Positions 23,532-34,672 of a DNA stretch of 64,000 bases are shown piece after piece. The notes beneath the pieces were generated by a model, which worked only from the letters and a program-made list of their open reading frames with translations, was not told the origin of the DNA and made no database searches. The stretch comes from Tipula vernalis. Taxonomy: Eukaryota; Arthropoda; Insecta; Diptera; Tipulidae. Made by a program: the position numbers and the translations under genes. Location: positions 189,399,586 through 189,463,585 of the forward strand of contig OY282558.1 in NCBI GenBank assembly GCA_958295665.1. Reading direction: 5' to 3'. The stretch's first letter is position 1. Each line of letters opens with the position of its first letter.

Positions 23532-26500
23532 TCAACAAATGGGTAGTCGACACAACTTGACTACCGGACGTTGTAAAGTGGAATTCGCGGTTTTTATGGT
23601 AACCACTCTCACTAAATTATCGGCTCCTGGATGTACCTGTACTATTCTTCCGAGCGGCCATTCGCATACCGGAGTTTTATCATCCTTAATGAGAACGATA
23701 TCGCCAACTTTTATAACTTCTTTTTGCTTTTGCCACTTGTACCTTTGCTGAAGGGTATTTAAATAGTCGGTTGAATACCGTTGCCAGAATATTTGAATCC
23801 TTTTTTGTAATCGATGCCATCGAGTTAGCAACGGCTGAATTCCCTATCAAAAAATGAGCGGGCGTCAACACTTCGTAATGTTCATCATGTGATGTTGCAA
23901 AAAGTGGTTGAGAATTCAAAATATTTTCGATCTGGCAACAGATAGTGGCCGTCTCCTCAAATGTCATATTGGCATTATTTATTGCTTTTAGTAGATGCGT
24001 CTTCACGGATTTCACGGCTGACTCCCATAATCCGCCGATGTGGGGAGAAGAGGGCGGGATGAAATGCCACTCCATGTTCTTGCTACTAAGGTATGCTGAA
24101 ATGAGACAGTCCCGATTAATGTTTTGTATTACCTTGTAGGCTTCGCTTAAAATTCTTCTAGCGCCAATAAAGTTTGACCCATTGTCGGGGTATATATTTC
24201 TAGGATATCCTCGTCTCGCTGTAAACCGTTTAAGAGCGGCCAAGAAAGCTTCACTCGTTAAGTCGCTCACCGGTTCCACGTGTACTGCTTTGATTGACAT
24301 ATACAAACGAAGATACACAAGTATCCCTTAATTGGCTTGGCTGAGCCTCTACCCCTTTTTGTGACGAAATAAACTGGCCCAGCAAAATCAATACCGCAGT
24401 TGGTAAACGGAACCGTAGCTGTCACTCGCTCAGCCGGCAAATTCCCTATTAATTGATTGCTAGTTTTGCTGGCGTATTTAACACAGATTACGCAGCCTCT
24501 TAGTAGCGTTCGTATTTTATTTCGACCATGTAATATCCAATATTTCTGCCTTAGTATATTATTGGTCAAAGTAGGACCCGCATGTAAATTCGCACGATGA
24601 ATGTACACAATTAATCTCTCGATGTATATATGATTAGCGGGTAATATGATCGGATGCTTACTATTATAGTCGCAATCAGCATTGAAAAGCCGACCTCCTA
24701 CTCGTAGTATTCCGGCCGCATCTACGAAAGGGGCTAAGGACACCATCTTCGAGCTGCTGTTCACCATTTTGTATCTTCTCAAATTAGAAATGTCTTCACT
24801 GAAACTGTCGTTTTGTGCGAATGTAATGCATAAATTTCTGGCTTTTTCTATCTCTTGCGCGGTTATTTCATAAATTTGTCGGTGTTTGTTATTCCGGCAC
24901 TTTAAATTCTCTATAAAACGTTGAACATATGCGATGACACGTAGTATCTTGCTCAAACTGGATTTTCTTTCGAATAGGAGGTATAACCAGTCGTTGACGA
25001 TGATACTTCGTAATGCATACTCAGGTAATTTCGCTTTACGTGATTCACGAAGTATCTCTGTCTCAACATCCTCCGAATCTTCTTGGGTGTTACTAGGATG
25101 ATCACAACTATTCATATTCAGCCATTCGGGTCCACACCACCACTGCTTTAAATTAATTAACTTTTTAGGACATACTCCTCTAGAGCCATGGTCCGCTGGA
25201 TTTTCCGCGGATCTGACGTGACCCCACTGTTGCCTCGGAAATTTGTCCAAAATATCGCTGGTCCGATTTGCCACAAAGGTTGACCATTTTGCAGGATAAG
25301 ATGACAGCCAGGCAAGTACGATCGCGGAATCGGTCCATGCGAAATATTGTGCCGTAGGTGCTAAGGTCTCCTTTACCGTGTGCATCAATTTAGCTAGCAG
25401 GTGAGCGGCGCATAGCTCTAATCTGGGTAGTGATACCTTTTTAATAGGGGCCACTTTTGTCTTTGCTGTTAATAAATATACTACTATTTTACCTCGTTCA
25501 TTACGATATTTGCTGTAAATGACGGCACTATATGCCCTTTCGCTAGCGTCTGCGAAACCGTGTACTTGCACATCTCCATAGTGATTCGTGAATCGTTTTA
25601 TCTGAACTTCCTCGAAGCACTGAAACTGCTCTCTCACTCTTTTGTACTCGTTTTGAAAGGGTTCCGGTAACTGCTCGTCCCATCCGCATTTGGTCAACCA
25701 TAGTTTTTGAAACAACATCTTCAACAATACTATGGATGACGCTAGGAAACCCAGCGGATCGAAGACTCGGGCTGTTTCGGAGATTACTCGCCTTTTTGTG
25801 ATTGGACCTTCAGGTTGGCTGCTGATTTTAAATGTGAATAGGTCGTCGTTCGCATGCCAATGTAACCCCAGGACCGTTATGCTTGGTGACATCTGGTTAC
25901 AAACTTGCATAGTCGTTAGGTCTTTTGATGACTCGGTTAAGCTTGGACTATTTGACTTCCATTTTCGCAATGTGAATCCTCCTTGCTGCAGAACTGTTTT
26001 TATTTTTTCTTTCAAACGTAAAGCAACTTTCTGCACCCGACAAGAAATCATCCACGTAGAAGTCATTCAATATGTGCTGTAGTAGGGCATTGTTTTCGCT
26101 CTCACGAGCTAACTGCTGGAGTGTGCGTATTGCCAAATACGCGGAACGTGCCAACCCAAATGTTACCGTAGTCAGCTTATAATGTCGCATCCTCTCTCGT
26201 GGGTCCTCACGCCATAGTAGTCTTTGATAATTCGTATCGTCATCGTTTATCAAAATTTGATGGTACATCCGTTCTATATCTGCTACAATGGCAACGAAAT
26301 CGCAACAGTGTAGCCCATAGTGTTGGCTGAATGGTTGGTCCAATTAGTAACGTATCGTTCAAGGAAACCCCTGTCGTGGATTTGCTTGAGCCGTCAAAAA
26401 CCACTCGCAGCTTGGTCGTTTTACTGGTTGCTTTTACGACTGCATGATGGGGCAAATAGAATGAATCTCCCTCGCCAATATCTATTTGCTCGTCGGGTAT

Positions 26501-26668
26501 CTCGACCATGTGCCCTCTTTGCAGATATTCCCTCATTTGTCCTATGTATTGTTTTCGCAAATCTTCGTCGTTCATCAGCCGACGTTCTAATGACCAAAAT
26601 CGACGGGCGGCGACTTTAACAGAATTTCCCAACTTTGTTGATGTGTCACGAAATGGAAGTCGAACCAC
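23532..26668 (-). pseudogene. BEL/Pao pol (RT, RNase H, integrase) of element A, several frameshifts
   Basis: The minus frames follow in order. 26668-26240 has SFYLPHHAVVKATSKTTKLR and VVFDGSSKST (RT fingers). 26343-25948 has IVADIERMYHQI and FYVDDFLSGA (the catalytic D and YVDD). 26066-24267 (599 codons) has RVFDPLGFLASS, VHGFADASERAYSAV and TDSAIVLAWLSS (RNase H), ENPADHGSRG, then the zinc-binding HRANLHAGPTLT...CVICVKY and GIDFAGPVY (first integrase Asp). 24318-23686 has YPDNGSNFIGARR and PHIGGLWESAVKSVK (second Asp, Glu). 23831-23532 has IVLIKDDKTPVCEWPLGRIV, the BEL integrase C-terminal GPY/F-like module. Adjacent frames overlap, so single-base indels explain the breaks. Domains are otherwise complete, consistent with a young copy. 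Confidence 0.93.
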
Positions 26669-26739
26669 ATACCTTCCATCCTCTCTACGTTTAAGCGTAT
26701 CAGTATAAATTTGCTCACATTTTGCTTCCTCCGGTGATA

Positions 26740-26843
26740 TGTGATTTGCCTGCGTAGTATCCTCCAGCTCCCAAAAACTGACGCAGTGTCTTGTCGACGT
26801 CTTCTTCTTGTTGCTCGCTCACTGCTATGGAAAATACGTTTCT
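26740..26843 (-). repeat. Target duplication, copy left of the non-LTR insertion
   Basis: 104 bp matching 29895-29997 except for one extra A and one substitution. It begins at TGTGATTTGCCTGCG and ends at ATACGTTTCT. It is part of element A pol. The extra base puts this copy out of frame. Confidence 0.93.
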
Positions 26844-29800
26844 ATTTATTTTATTTTATTTATTTATTTATTTATCAATTAGCCAATGCTGTTTAAACCT
26901 AATGTTTTTGTACAACATGAATATATACAATAATTAAAGTAGAGAATAACAGACAAAATTTAAAATTAACACAAAGAATAAAACAAAATATACAAAGATA
27001 ATATATATACAAAATATATACATAAACATATATACATTATATACATACATACTATTTACACCAATCAATCAAAAATTTAGATTACCTTGTACCAATTTTA
27101 ACATTAATCCTTTAAAAATATTCAAAGAACCAATATTCTTTAGTTCCAGTGGTAGGCTGTTCCAAATGACAATCATGTTCACCAAACAGGAGTTATTGTA
27201 AACCTTTGTCCTATTGATAGGCAAGTTGACATTTCTTGTTCGCAACGATGTAGAAAAATCTAACTTCTCATGTAAATACAATGGTTTACCCGTTTTAATA
27301 ATACGGAAAATAAAAGCCGCAGCTCTATAACGATAAAATTCAAACAAGTCACATCCAATAATAGAAACCCTAAATTCAGAGACATGGTCAAACTTCCTAA
27401 GGTCATAAACATATCGAATGCAGTTATTAAACGTAACCTCAAGTAAACGCCTAGAAGTACTATCACAGTTATTAAATATTACATCACAATATGTGAAAAT
27501 TGGTATAATCAGACTTTTAACAAGATATGTATATGCGTAAATTCACTGGACAAAACTTTTTTATTAACCTAAGCGAGTATAGACAATAATTAACACGCTG
27601 GCATAGGGATTTTATATGATCAATCCAAGTGAGTTTAGGGTTCAATATTAGTCCCAAGTTATTAACTGTAGGCACAAATGAGATAATATCATTGTCTAAA
27701 TAAATCAGAGGTGCTATATTATGAGAATTATTTGTAGAAAGCAATAATGCTTTACTTTTAGTGGGATTAATAGCAAGTGAATTATTCTTGGCCCATAAGG
27801 AAACATTTTTAAGATCTGCATTAAGTCGCATGACAATCTCATCCAACTCTGAAAAATCGCCACCAATATACAATTGCAAATCATCAGCATAAAGATGAAA
27901 TCGACAATTCCGAATATGCCCAAGCAGATCATTAATATAAATGGAGAAAAGCAAAGGCCCCAAAATAGTACCCTGAGGCACCCCGTCAAATACTCCTCGA
28001 ATACTCGATTGAGCTTCTCCATGCTTTACGAAATGTTTGCGGTCGCTCAAATAAGAATGAAGCAACATAATAGCAGAATTCGAAAATGTATAATACAAAT
28101 GTAACTTCTGAAGCAAGTGGATATGGTTAACACAATCAAAAGCTTTAGAAAAGTCTAAAAGGACTAAAATACCAAATGAATGGCCCTTGTCCAGAATAGT
28201 TGATAGATCATCAACTATATGCACCAGTGCAGTGGTAGTGCTATGACCAGGTTTGTATCCTGATTGAAATTTGCTTAGAAAATCAAACCGGATAAGGTGT
28301 TCGGTAATTTGGAGTTGAATAATTTTCTCTAGTACCTTTGATAACGCCGGTAAAATACTTAAGGAACGAATATCACCAATACCAGAAACCACATCCTTTT
28401 TAGGCAGGGGAATGATAGAAGCAACCTTCCACAAATCAGGAAACACCGATTTCGTTAAACATTGGTTAATAATAAATGTGATATGAGGCAGAAATAATTC
28501 AATAAACAATTTAAGTACTTTAAAGTTTATATTATCATATGCCATTAGATCCGATTTAACAGCACGAATCGCATTCAGCACCATAAGCTCATCGACACAA
28601 TCAAATACAAACGCGTAGCTTACCGAACTAATAAAATTAGAATTAGGTAAAGGTAAAACACCAACAGAATCACTAAACTTACAAATTCCATTCAAAATTT
28701 CTTCGGCAGAAAACATAATGACTGCCTCATTTGATGTACCTAAAACTCCAAGCTTTTTTAAATTGACCCACGTTCTTTTAGAATTGTATACATTCCCAAA
28801 ATAGAATGAATGCTTAGCGTCATTAATGCATTTGTTGGTTTTATTTCTATAGTACTTAAAGGAAGCCAAATCATGCTCCAATCCATATTTTTTATAAACC
28901 AAATCTCTACGCTCCATTAAATCCAAAATATAAGCATTTAACCACGGAGCAGTAGGACACCTATTTAAAACTCTCTTACGAGGCACACAGATATTATCCA
29001 ACTGTAAAAGGTTTAAGTTGAATTCCTCAACCATATCATTCACATCCGCATAAAAACGAAAATTCAACCAATCCAACGAAAAGAAACAACTTACAAAACT
29101 CTCACGTTCAATCGCTTTAACATCAGCAACTACGGTATAGGAAATTTTATCCCTGACTCGACAAAATTTATAGCATGCAAAAACCAAGTCGTGATCAGAA
29201 ATAGCAGGAACAGCATGTTGCCCAAAAGAAACAATATTATGCCTATCAGGCTCATACAAAATGATCAAATCCAACAAGCTGTTATCTAATCTAGTCGGTT
29301 TAAAAGGTAAATAATATAAATTGTACAAACTCAACCAATCACTAAGTTTATTGTTAGTCAACATGTTAACTGAAACACATATTGAGAAACAATTATTTGT
29401 AAATTATTAATATCCTCCGTACAAGCCGGAGGCGGGTTATAAACAATCAAAATAAGAATTTTTCCAAACCGTCCAATAAGTTCAGATGCCAAAATTTCAA
29501 CTTTTCCAAATGTGCCAGAAAATAATTTACAGACTTTTAAAGTATCCCTGAAATAAATACCAACCCCACCCCATCGTGTATTATTTATACGATCGAAACG
29601 TATTAATTTATAATTATTAATATGGAGTGACTTGTCTGAAATTTTACCGTTAAGTAGAGTTTCCGTTAACGCAAGAAAATCAAATTTGTAAAAATCCAAC
29701 AGTATAGTAATGTCATTAAAATGTTTAACTAAACTACGAACATTTAGATGACCAAACCATAAACAAGAACTGGCACTAACCTGCGGACTATCACCTGGAA

Positions 29801-29894
29801 CAGCCTTACCACCGTTTGAAGTACAATCTAAAAACCTTGTGGATTGGGTTGGCGTAGCCCTAAAAAAGGATGACTCTTAGGTATATTTTGGAAT
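26844..29894 (-). mobile_element. CR1/jockey-superfamily non-LTR retrotransposon, 5'-truncated, inserted in element A
   Basis: Lies between two copies of a ~103-bp target duplication. In element sense (minus) it starts near 29894, carries ORF2 with an APE-type endonuclease and RT, and ends in an A/T-rich (TAAA)n tail at 26844-26872. No ORF1 precedes the endonuclease, so the copy is 5'-truncated just upstream of ORF2. Clade placement between CR1/Kiri-like and jockey is from motifs only. Confidence 0.9.
27069..29834 (-). pseudogene. ORF2 endonuclease-reverse transcriptase of the inserted non-LTR element
   Basis: The endonuclease starts near 29780 (GHLNVRSLVKHF) and continues in 29699-29358 (FDFLALTETLLNG, RWGGVGIYFRD, LILIVYNPPP), then AISDHDLVFACYK in the next frame. 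RT lies in the 615-codon frame 29364-27517: PLPKKDVVSGIGDIRSLSIL, FQSGYKPGHSTTTALVHI, VLLDFSKAFDCVNH, GVPQGTILGPLLFSIYINDL, FHLYADDLQLYIGGD. YADD and the SDH endonuclease motif are intact. The last part (27347-27069) has YRAAAFIFRIIKTGKPLYLH and MIVIWNSLPLELKN, typical of the ORF2 C-terminus, in another frame. Only two frame changes separate a nearly full ORF2, so decay is slight. Confidence 0.93.
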
Positions 29895-29997
29895 TGTGAT
29901 TTGCCTGCGTAGTATCCTCCAGCTCCCAAAACTAACGCAGTGTCTTGTCGACGTCTTCTTCTTGTTGCTCGCTCACTGCTATGGAAAATACGTTTCT
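29895..29997 (-). repeat. Target duplication, copy right of the non-LTR insertion
   Basis: 103 bp matching 26740-26843. In element A coding sense this copy keeps the frame but a base change turns the Gln codon after KTLR into TAG, ending the gag-protease frame at 29932. Confidence 0.93.
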
Positions 29998-31776
29998 CTC
30001 TGCATAGTTGTTTCTCACATTGGTTAACGTTGTTGATTTAATCTGGCCCGACACCACCCATCCAAATACAGTTTTTTGTAGAAATATCGATCCCATTTGC
30101 CTTCGTTCTTCTTCGAGAATCGCGAAGAAATTATCAGCGCCTATTAAAACATCAATTGGGGCGGCTATGTGGAAATCTGGGTCAGCTAGCTGTATGCTCT
30201 TTATGGACGGAATGTCCTCCATATTTAGATCGTAACTTGGTATGTTAGGCGGAAGTTTGCTTAAGATCAACGCATTTATCTCAATTTGAATGCTGGAATG
30301 GGATACTGATCCCAATACTATGGCGATCCGTCCACGAGATTGAATAATACCAGTACTTATGCCTTTTATACTTGTAAGGGCTTTGCTTCTTGGTAGACGC
30401 AGTCGTTGAACGAGATCCTCGGACACCAAGGAGGCTTGAGACCCTGAGTCCAATAGTGCTCGACTTCTTTGTAATTTACCGAATTTGTCTTTTACTGTCA
30501 TTATGACTGTCGGTAGTATGGCGAAGTTATTACTCGTAGTGGGTTGTGCGACAGCACTCAGAATGTCAGACTTCGCGGTTTCTTCTTTCTTTTCTTCTTC
30601 TTCATGGTGTAACGTTAAGTGATGGCGTCTTCTACATTTTTGGCAATTATATTTGGATCGACAAATTTTCGCTTGGTGCTTCCACGACAGACAATTGAAG
30701 CATAATTTCTTTTCGACTATTACTTGCTTTCTCGCTGAAACGGATAACGATAGGTATTTGTCACATACCCCCAAGTAATGTCCGCCTGTACACAATGGAC
30801 ATGATTCAGTTTGTGATATCAGCGCTGTAACTTTCCTCATCTGACTAGTCCTTACTTTCGTCATAGAGTCAAGACTCTCCAGCGCGTCGCTTCTCTTAGT
30901 AAGAAATTCGAAGAATTCCTTTAAAGTTGGAAAATCACTCTCAGCTGTCTGATGCGCCCAGGCTTCCTTAGTATCACCATCTAATTTATTGGCTAATATA
31001 TATATAAGCCATGGATCCCGTCCTTCAGCTTTCTCTCCCAGCACTTTCAATCCACGAGTGATCTCATCCGATACGTCTACGAGATGTCGCGGGGCCTTTG
31101 AGGAACAGTGTTGCATATTCGGTTGCTCCAAAAATCGTTTTAACAACCCTTGCACTATTAGTTTAGGCTTGTTGTACCTCAATTTGATTTTAGCCCATGC
31201 CTCTTCGTAGTTTCCTTCCGTCACACTAAGATGGTTTATCAAGAAAATTGCCTCGCCCTTTAGTAATCCCTTAAGATATTGCATTTTATGTACCTTGGTT
31301 ATATTGAGACTGTTGTGAATCGATGCTTCGAATAAATCCATGAAGGAGGGGAATTCTACGTACACTCCTCCAAATGTGGGGATGTTTACCCTAGGCAAAC
31401 GTATTTCGTTTTCTCGTTTGTTGATCGTTGAGATTTCATGCATGAAATTTGTTTGGTTCATGAGCAATTCGTCCATCGTATGTTTATTTTGCTCGAGTTG
31501 ATGCGCTTCATTAACTCTCGCCCAGTTGAATAAACTTTTCATCACTTCGAAACGAATTTCTTCAATTTTCGCTACCAAGTCCAAATTCGTTTCGTCAAAT
31601 TTACCCTTCAGCGTTTTCTCTAAATTTTGGAAGTCCATCCATTGGTCGTTAAGGAGGTCTTGATTCGCAACGATTTCAGCTATCGGCGTTGATTGATCAA
31701 ATAACAAAACTTGTGCCCGAATACTCTCCATATTCTTCAATAATCTCTTAATCGCTCTTGCTTCTGCCATCTTCAT
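29932..31776 (-). CDS. BEL/Pao gag-protease of element A
   Basis: 614-codon uninterrupted frame. Residues ~1-115 are a predicted helical N-terminal region. About 128-300 matches the gag core conserved in BEL elements (LPRVNIPTFGGVYVEF, LKGLLKGEAIFLINHL, LGEKAEGRDPWLIYILANKL). About 325-395 holds Cys/His clusters (CPLCTGGHYLGVC, CFNCLSWKHQAKIC, CQKCRRRHH) for nucleic-acid binding. About 440 onward has ALLDSGSQASLV, the aspartyl protease active site, and later DVLIGADNFFAIL. gag would form the particle and protease would process the polyprotein. The frame ends at a stop inside the duplicated target, where the intact ancestor would continue into RT. The ATG at 31776 is the first Met, about 330 bp from the LTR. 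Confidence 0.93.
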   Translation of the reverse strand: MKMAEARAIKRLLKNMESIRAQVLLFDQSTPIAEIVANQDLLNDQWMDFQNLEKTLKGKFDETNLDLVAKIEEIRFEVMKSLFNWARVNEAHQLEQNKHTMDELLMNQTNFMHEISTINKRENEIRLPRVNIPTFGGVYVEFPSFMDLFEASIHNSLNITKVHKMQYLKGLLKGEAIFLINHLSVTEGNYEEAWAKIKLRYNKPKLIVQGLLKRFLEQPNMQHCSSKAPRHLVDVSDEITRGLKVLGEKAEGRDPWLIYILANKLDGDTKEAWAHQTAESDFPTLKEFFEFLTKRSDALESLDSMTKVRTSQMRKVTALISQTESCPLCTGGHYLGVCDKYLSLSVSARKQVIVEKKLCFNCLSWKHQAKICRSKYNCQKCRRRHHLTLHHEEEEKKEETAKSDILSAVAQPTTSNNFAILPTVIMTVKDKFGKLQRSRALLDSGSQASLVSEDLVQRLRLPRSKALTSIKGISTGIIQSRGRIAIVLGSVSHSSIQIEINALILSKLPPNIPSYDLNMEDIPSIKSIQLADPDFHIAAPIDVLIGADNFFAILEEERRQMGSIFLQKTVFGWVVSGQIKSTTLTNVRNNYAERNVFSIAVSEQQEEDVDKTLR

Positions 31777-32083
31777 TGTAAAGTAACCCTAATTCACCAG
31801 TGGTGTCGCCTTGATTACTCGTGTATACCACTCAAGATCACCTTTACCCTCACTATAAATCAGTTATATTGTTCACCTTTAACCTCACTTTTTCAATTAC
31901 ACGTGTTCCACTATTCTCGAGAGCTAAATTCACGTTGCTCTTTATAATATTGGACCGTTTCGCTAATCACTTTTAACAACAATTAATTCCCGTTAACTAA
32001 CGCGATTACACTGTCCGCGTGTTCCACACTCGCTGTTTTTTCGGATTTGGGAGTTTCAATCACGTGTTTAATAAAGCCCCAAA

Positions 32084-32102
32084 TATCCGGCTCGAAGGAC
32101 CA
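32084..32102 (-). other. Primer-binding site of element A
   Basis: Minus strand TGGTCCTTCGAGCCGGATA directly abuts the 5' LTR end (...TTCA). Confidence 0.9.
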
Positions 32103-32911
32103 TGAATAAAGCGAACTGAGCTGTATCGGATGTGGTATAATGTTCCAGTCCAACTTTAACGCACTCAGTAAATAAAATATAATTTAAGTTGAGGTTAAGT
32201 ATTCACGCTCCCCAAATCCAGTGAACAGATTGACCTTGCAAAATATTCCTTGCGAACTATTTTTGAATTAATTAATTTATATTTTTTAATTAACTTGAAT
32301 TGAACCTTTTTTATCACGAGTAAATACAAATTGGTTTATACTTATTATTTTTTATTTTCTTCAGCTGCTCACACTTTGACGGTAATTTTCAGAAGAGAGT
32401 CTTTTTTATTTTTTACAATTTTTTATAAACTTAACGAATTGACAAAGTGTCACCTATCAATACATTTTTTAATTTATAAATTTTACGACGATGACAAAGA
32501 GTCATCTGTGATTGAATATTGTCACTGAATTTTTAGTACAAAATTTTAATATTCATGACAATGCTCCATCACTTCTTTTACTTTCGTTATTCCTAAATGT
32601 CAAATAATTATAAACAAATAGCAAAGACATTTTGGTTGTCAAAATCATTAAATTTACAAAGGTAAGCTATATAATACAAGAAATATGAATTAATTACGTT
32701 TAATAAATTAAGTTATACATATTTAGTTTAATTTTCAGATCCCATCAATTATAAAAAATCCAGTGTATGTTGTGTGTGGAATGCGGATCAGCTGTGAATC
32801 ATCAGATAAGTGTTTTTTAAAGTATTTGTTTTTGTTTGATGATTCTTTGTGTTTCTTTCCAGTTTCTTTTTTTTTTTAGGTTGGACTCTTCTATTGGGAT
32901 AAGCTCGAACA
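32103..32911 (-). repeat. 5' LTR of element A
   Basis: 809 bp, near-identical to 22701-23504 in the same orientation. CAGGT follows at 32912-32916. Confidence 0.93.
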
Positions 32912-33022
32912 CAGGTAAACCGTTTTAGTTTATTTAAAATAAAGTGAATTGCCCGAGCATTTATTTCTGTGTTAATTGCTTTCCCTGTATAAACCCAAGT
33001 TTATTCGATAATCGAACTCGTT

Positions 33023-34080
33023 ATGTCTAGTGACGATCAAATCGCCGCCCTAAATAAGCGTAAGGCCGTGATTAAAGGCCAGTTAACAAAGTTGGCTAAT
33101 TATATTAACTTAAAAGGGAAAAAATTGCGAATTTCATGAGCTTAATGCTCGATTGTCAAAGAATAATGATTTATATAATCAGTTCGCCGAGACTGAGGAT
33201 AAAATATTCCAGTTGAATGCTGAGGCGGAGTCCGATATGTTGGATCTCGATGATCAATATTTCCCATTGATATCAAAAATCCAATCTTTAATTCGAGCTA
33301 TTAACCTTCAACCAGTTCCTAAGATTGAAGATGTCGCTGACCATTTAATGTCCGGAAATACTTTCAAATCCGATTTCAAGCTACCGAGACTGTCATTGCC
33401 TACGTTTGACGGAGACTATAAGCATTGGCAGACGCGAATTATGTTGAAGCCCCAAAACGACTTATAAACAGATTTGATGAAAAGAAAGTGATTGTTGAAG
33501 CATACATTCATGATTTTCTATCACAACCGAAAATTACTTCAACGCCATCAGCGTCTAAATTAATGAAAATTTATGATAGCGTAGATGAAACGACACGTGG
33601 ACTAAAATCACTAGGTCCAGAAGCATCTGTAGCGATCCTTGGATTATTTATCTAGCCTCCGAAAAACTAGATGAAGAATCAAGGCAATTATGGAAATATG
33701 AAACCTCCGAAAACGAATTTCCTATACAATTGACCAATTTTTAACATTTGTGTCAAAAAGGATGAATGCTTTAGGTGACTCCGGGTCTAAACGAGGCCCT
33801 ACTGCAAGCAATCCGTCTTCTAAGAGTCAAACATTTTACGTAGCACAGCAACCTCGTTGACCCATATGTGTTAATGAAAACCATAAACTGTATTCATGCG
33901 ATAAATTCAGAAATATGCATGTTAATGCCCGTCGGGAATTAATTAAAAATGCAAACCGTTGCTATAATTGCTTATCGGATGAGCACGTCGTCATCCAGTG
34001 CAAAAATACCAGGAGCTACTTAAAATGCAATAAACGGCATAATACTTTGTAGCACGTTGCTCAAGGCATTGATCCACCAA
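33023..34080 (+). pseudogene. gag of BEL/Pao element B, broken
   Basis: The start MSSDDQIAALNKRKAVIKGQ is at 33023, followed by frameshift after about 35 codons. Frame 33153-33467 has a coiled, acidic N-terminal part and then FKLPRLSLPTFDGDYKHWQ, the BEL gag core entry motif. 33425-33655 continues (PKRLINRFDEKKVIVEAYI). Near 33950-34050 NRCYNCLSDEHVVIQC and RSYLKCNKRHN give the Cys/His clusters. An internal deletion is likely because HWQ joins directly to a later gag region. At least three frame breaks. Confidence 0.85.
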
Positions 34081-34151
34081 ATAGTAAGAGTAGAGATAAG
34101 ATTAATACGTCGGAGCCAAGTTCATCAACGTCACAACTGGCGAAAACCTAT

Positions 34152-34672
34152 TTGATACCGAAGATTCATAATGAATCATTATCGCCCCAAATTATCGCCA
34201 ATCACGTTAATCCTAAGCCGCCAACAATATCAAAACTACCAACAGCTCAAGTCGAAATAGAGGACAGTTTTGGTAGATGGATAAAATGTCGAGCCCTCCT
34301 TGACTCTGGTTCGACACATTCATTTATCACTGAAACATGTGTTAGTTATTTGAGAATTCCGAGAGCCAAGGCTAGTATTGCATTGCAATTGATACTATGA
34401 ACGGTTCAGGTGCTAGATTGTTCAAAGGTGTGTCCAATCTAAGAATAAGATCATGTGTTGAACCTAATTATATTGTCTCGACCCCAGCCTATATCATAAC
34501 TACGATTTGCTCCAAACTTCCAACCCAATCGATCAATACCAGTGATTCATACTTTAAAGGAATTAATCCGCTAGCTGATCCCGAGTTCCATCAACCGAAT
34601 AAAATAGATATTTTACTTGGATGTGAACATCTATTCCATGCGCTTACTATGGGGAAGATAGTGCATTTTTAA
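34152..34672 (+). pseudogene. Protease of element B
   Basis: Frame 34152-34400 contains RALLDSGSTHSFITETC, the aspartyl protease active site (DSGS), after VEIEDSFGRWIK. Frame 34397-34672 continues with NPLADPEFHQPNKIDILLGC, the conserved segment that precedes the RT in BEL elements. One frameshift near 34398 separates the halves. Confidence 0.85.

Larger units (their letters stand above)
22701..32911 (-). mobile_element. BEL/Pao element A, complete ends, 5-bp target duplication CAGGT
   Basis: LTRs at 22701-23504 and 32103-32911 are near-identical direct repeats. CAGGT occurs at 22696-22700 and 32912-32916, a clean 5-bp duplication. In element sense (minus) the LTR begins TGTTCGAGC and ends TTCA next to a TGGTCCTTCGAGCC primer site; a purine-rich tract precedes the 3' LTR. 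gag-protease fills 31776-29932 and pol 26740-23532. A non-LTR retrotransposon (26844-29894) interrupts pol. By eye only about ten small differences separate the two ~800-bp LTRs, which suggests a fairly recent insertion. Confidence 0.95.

Noticed and set aside
26508..26708. Plus-strand ORFs across the BEL pol region
   Set aside because: Antisense shadows of the well-supported minus-strand RT frame.
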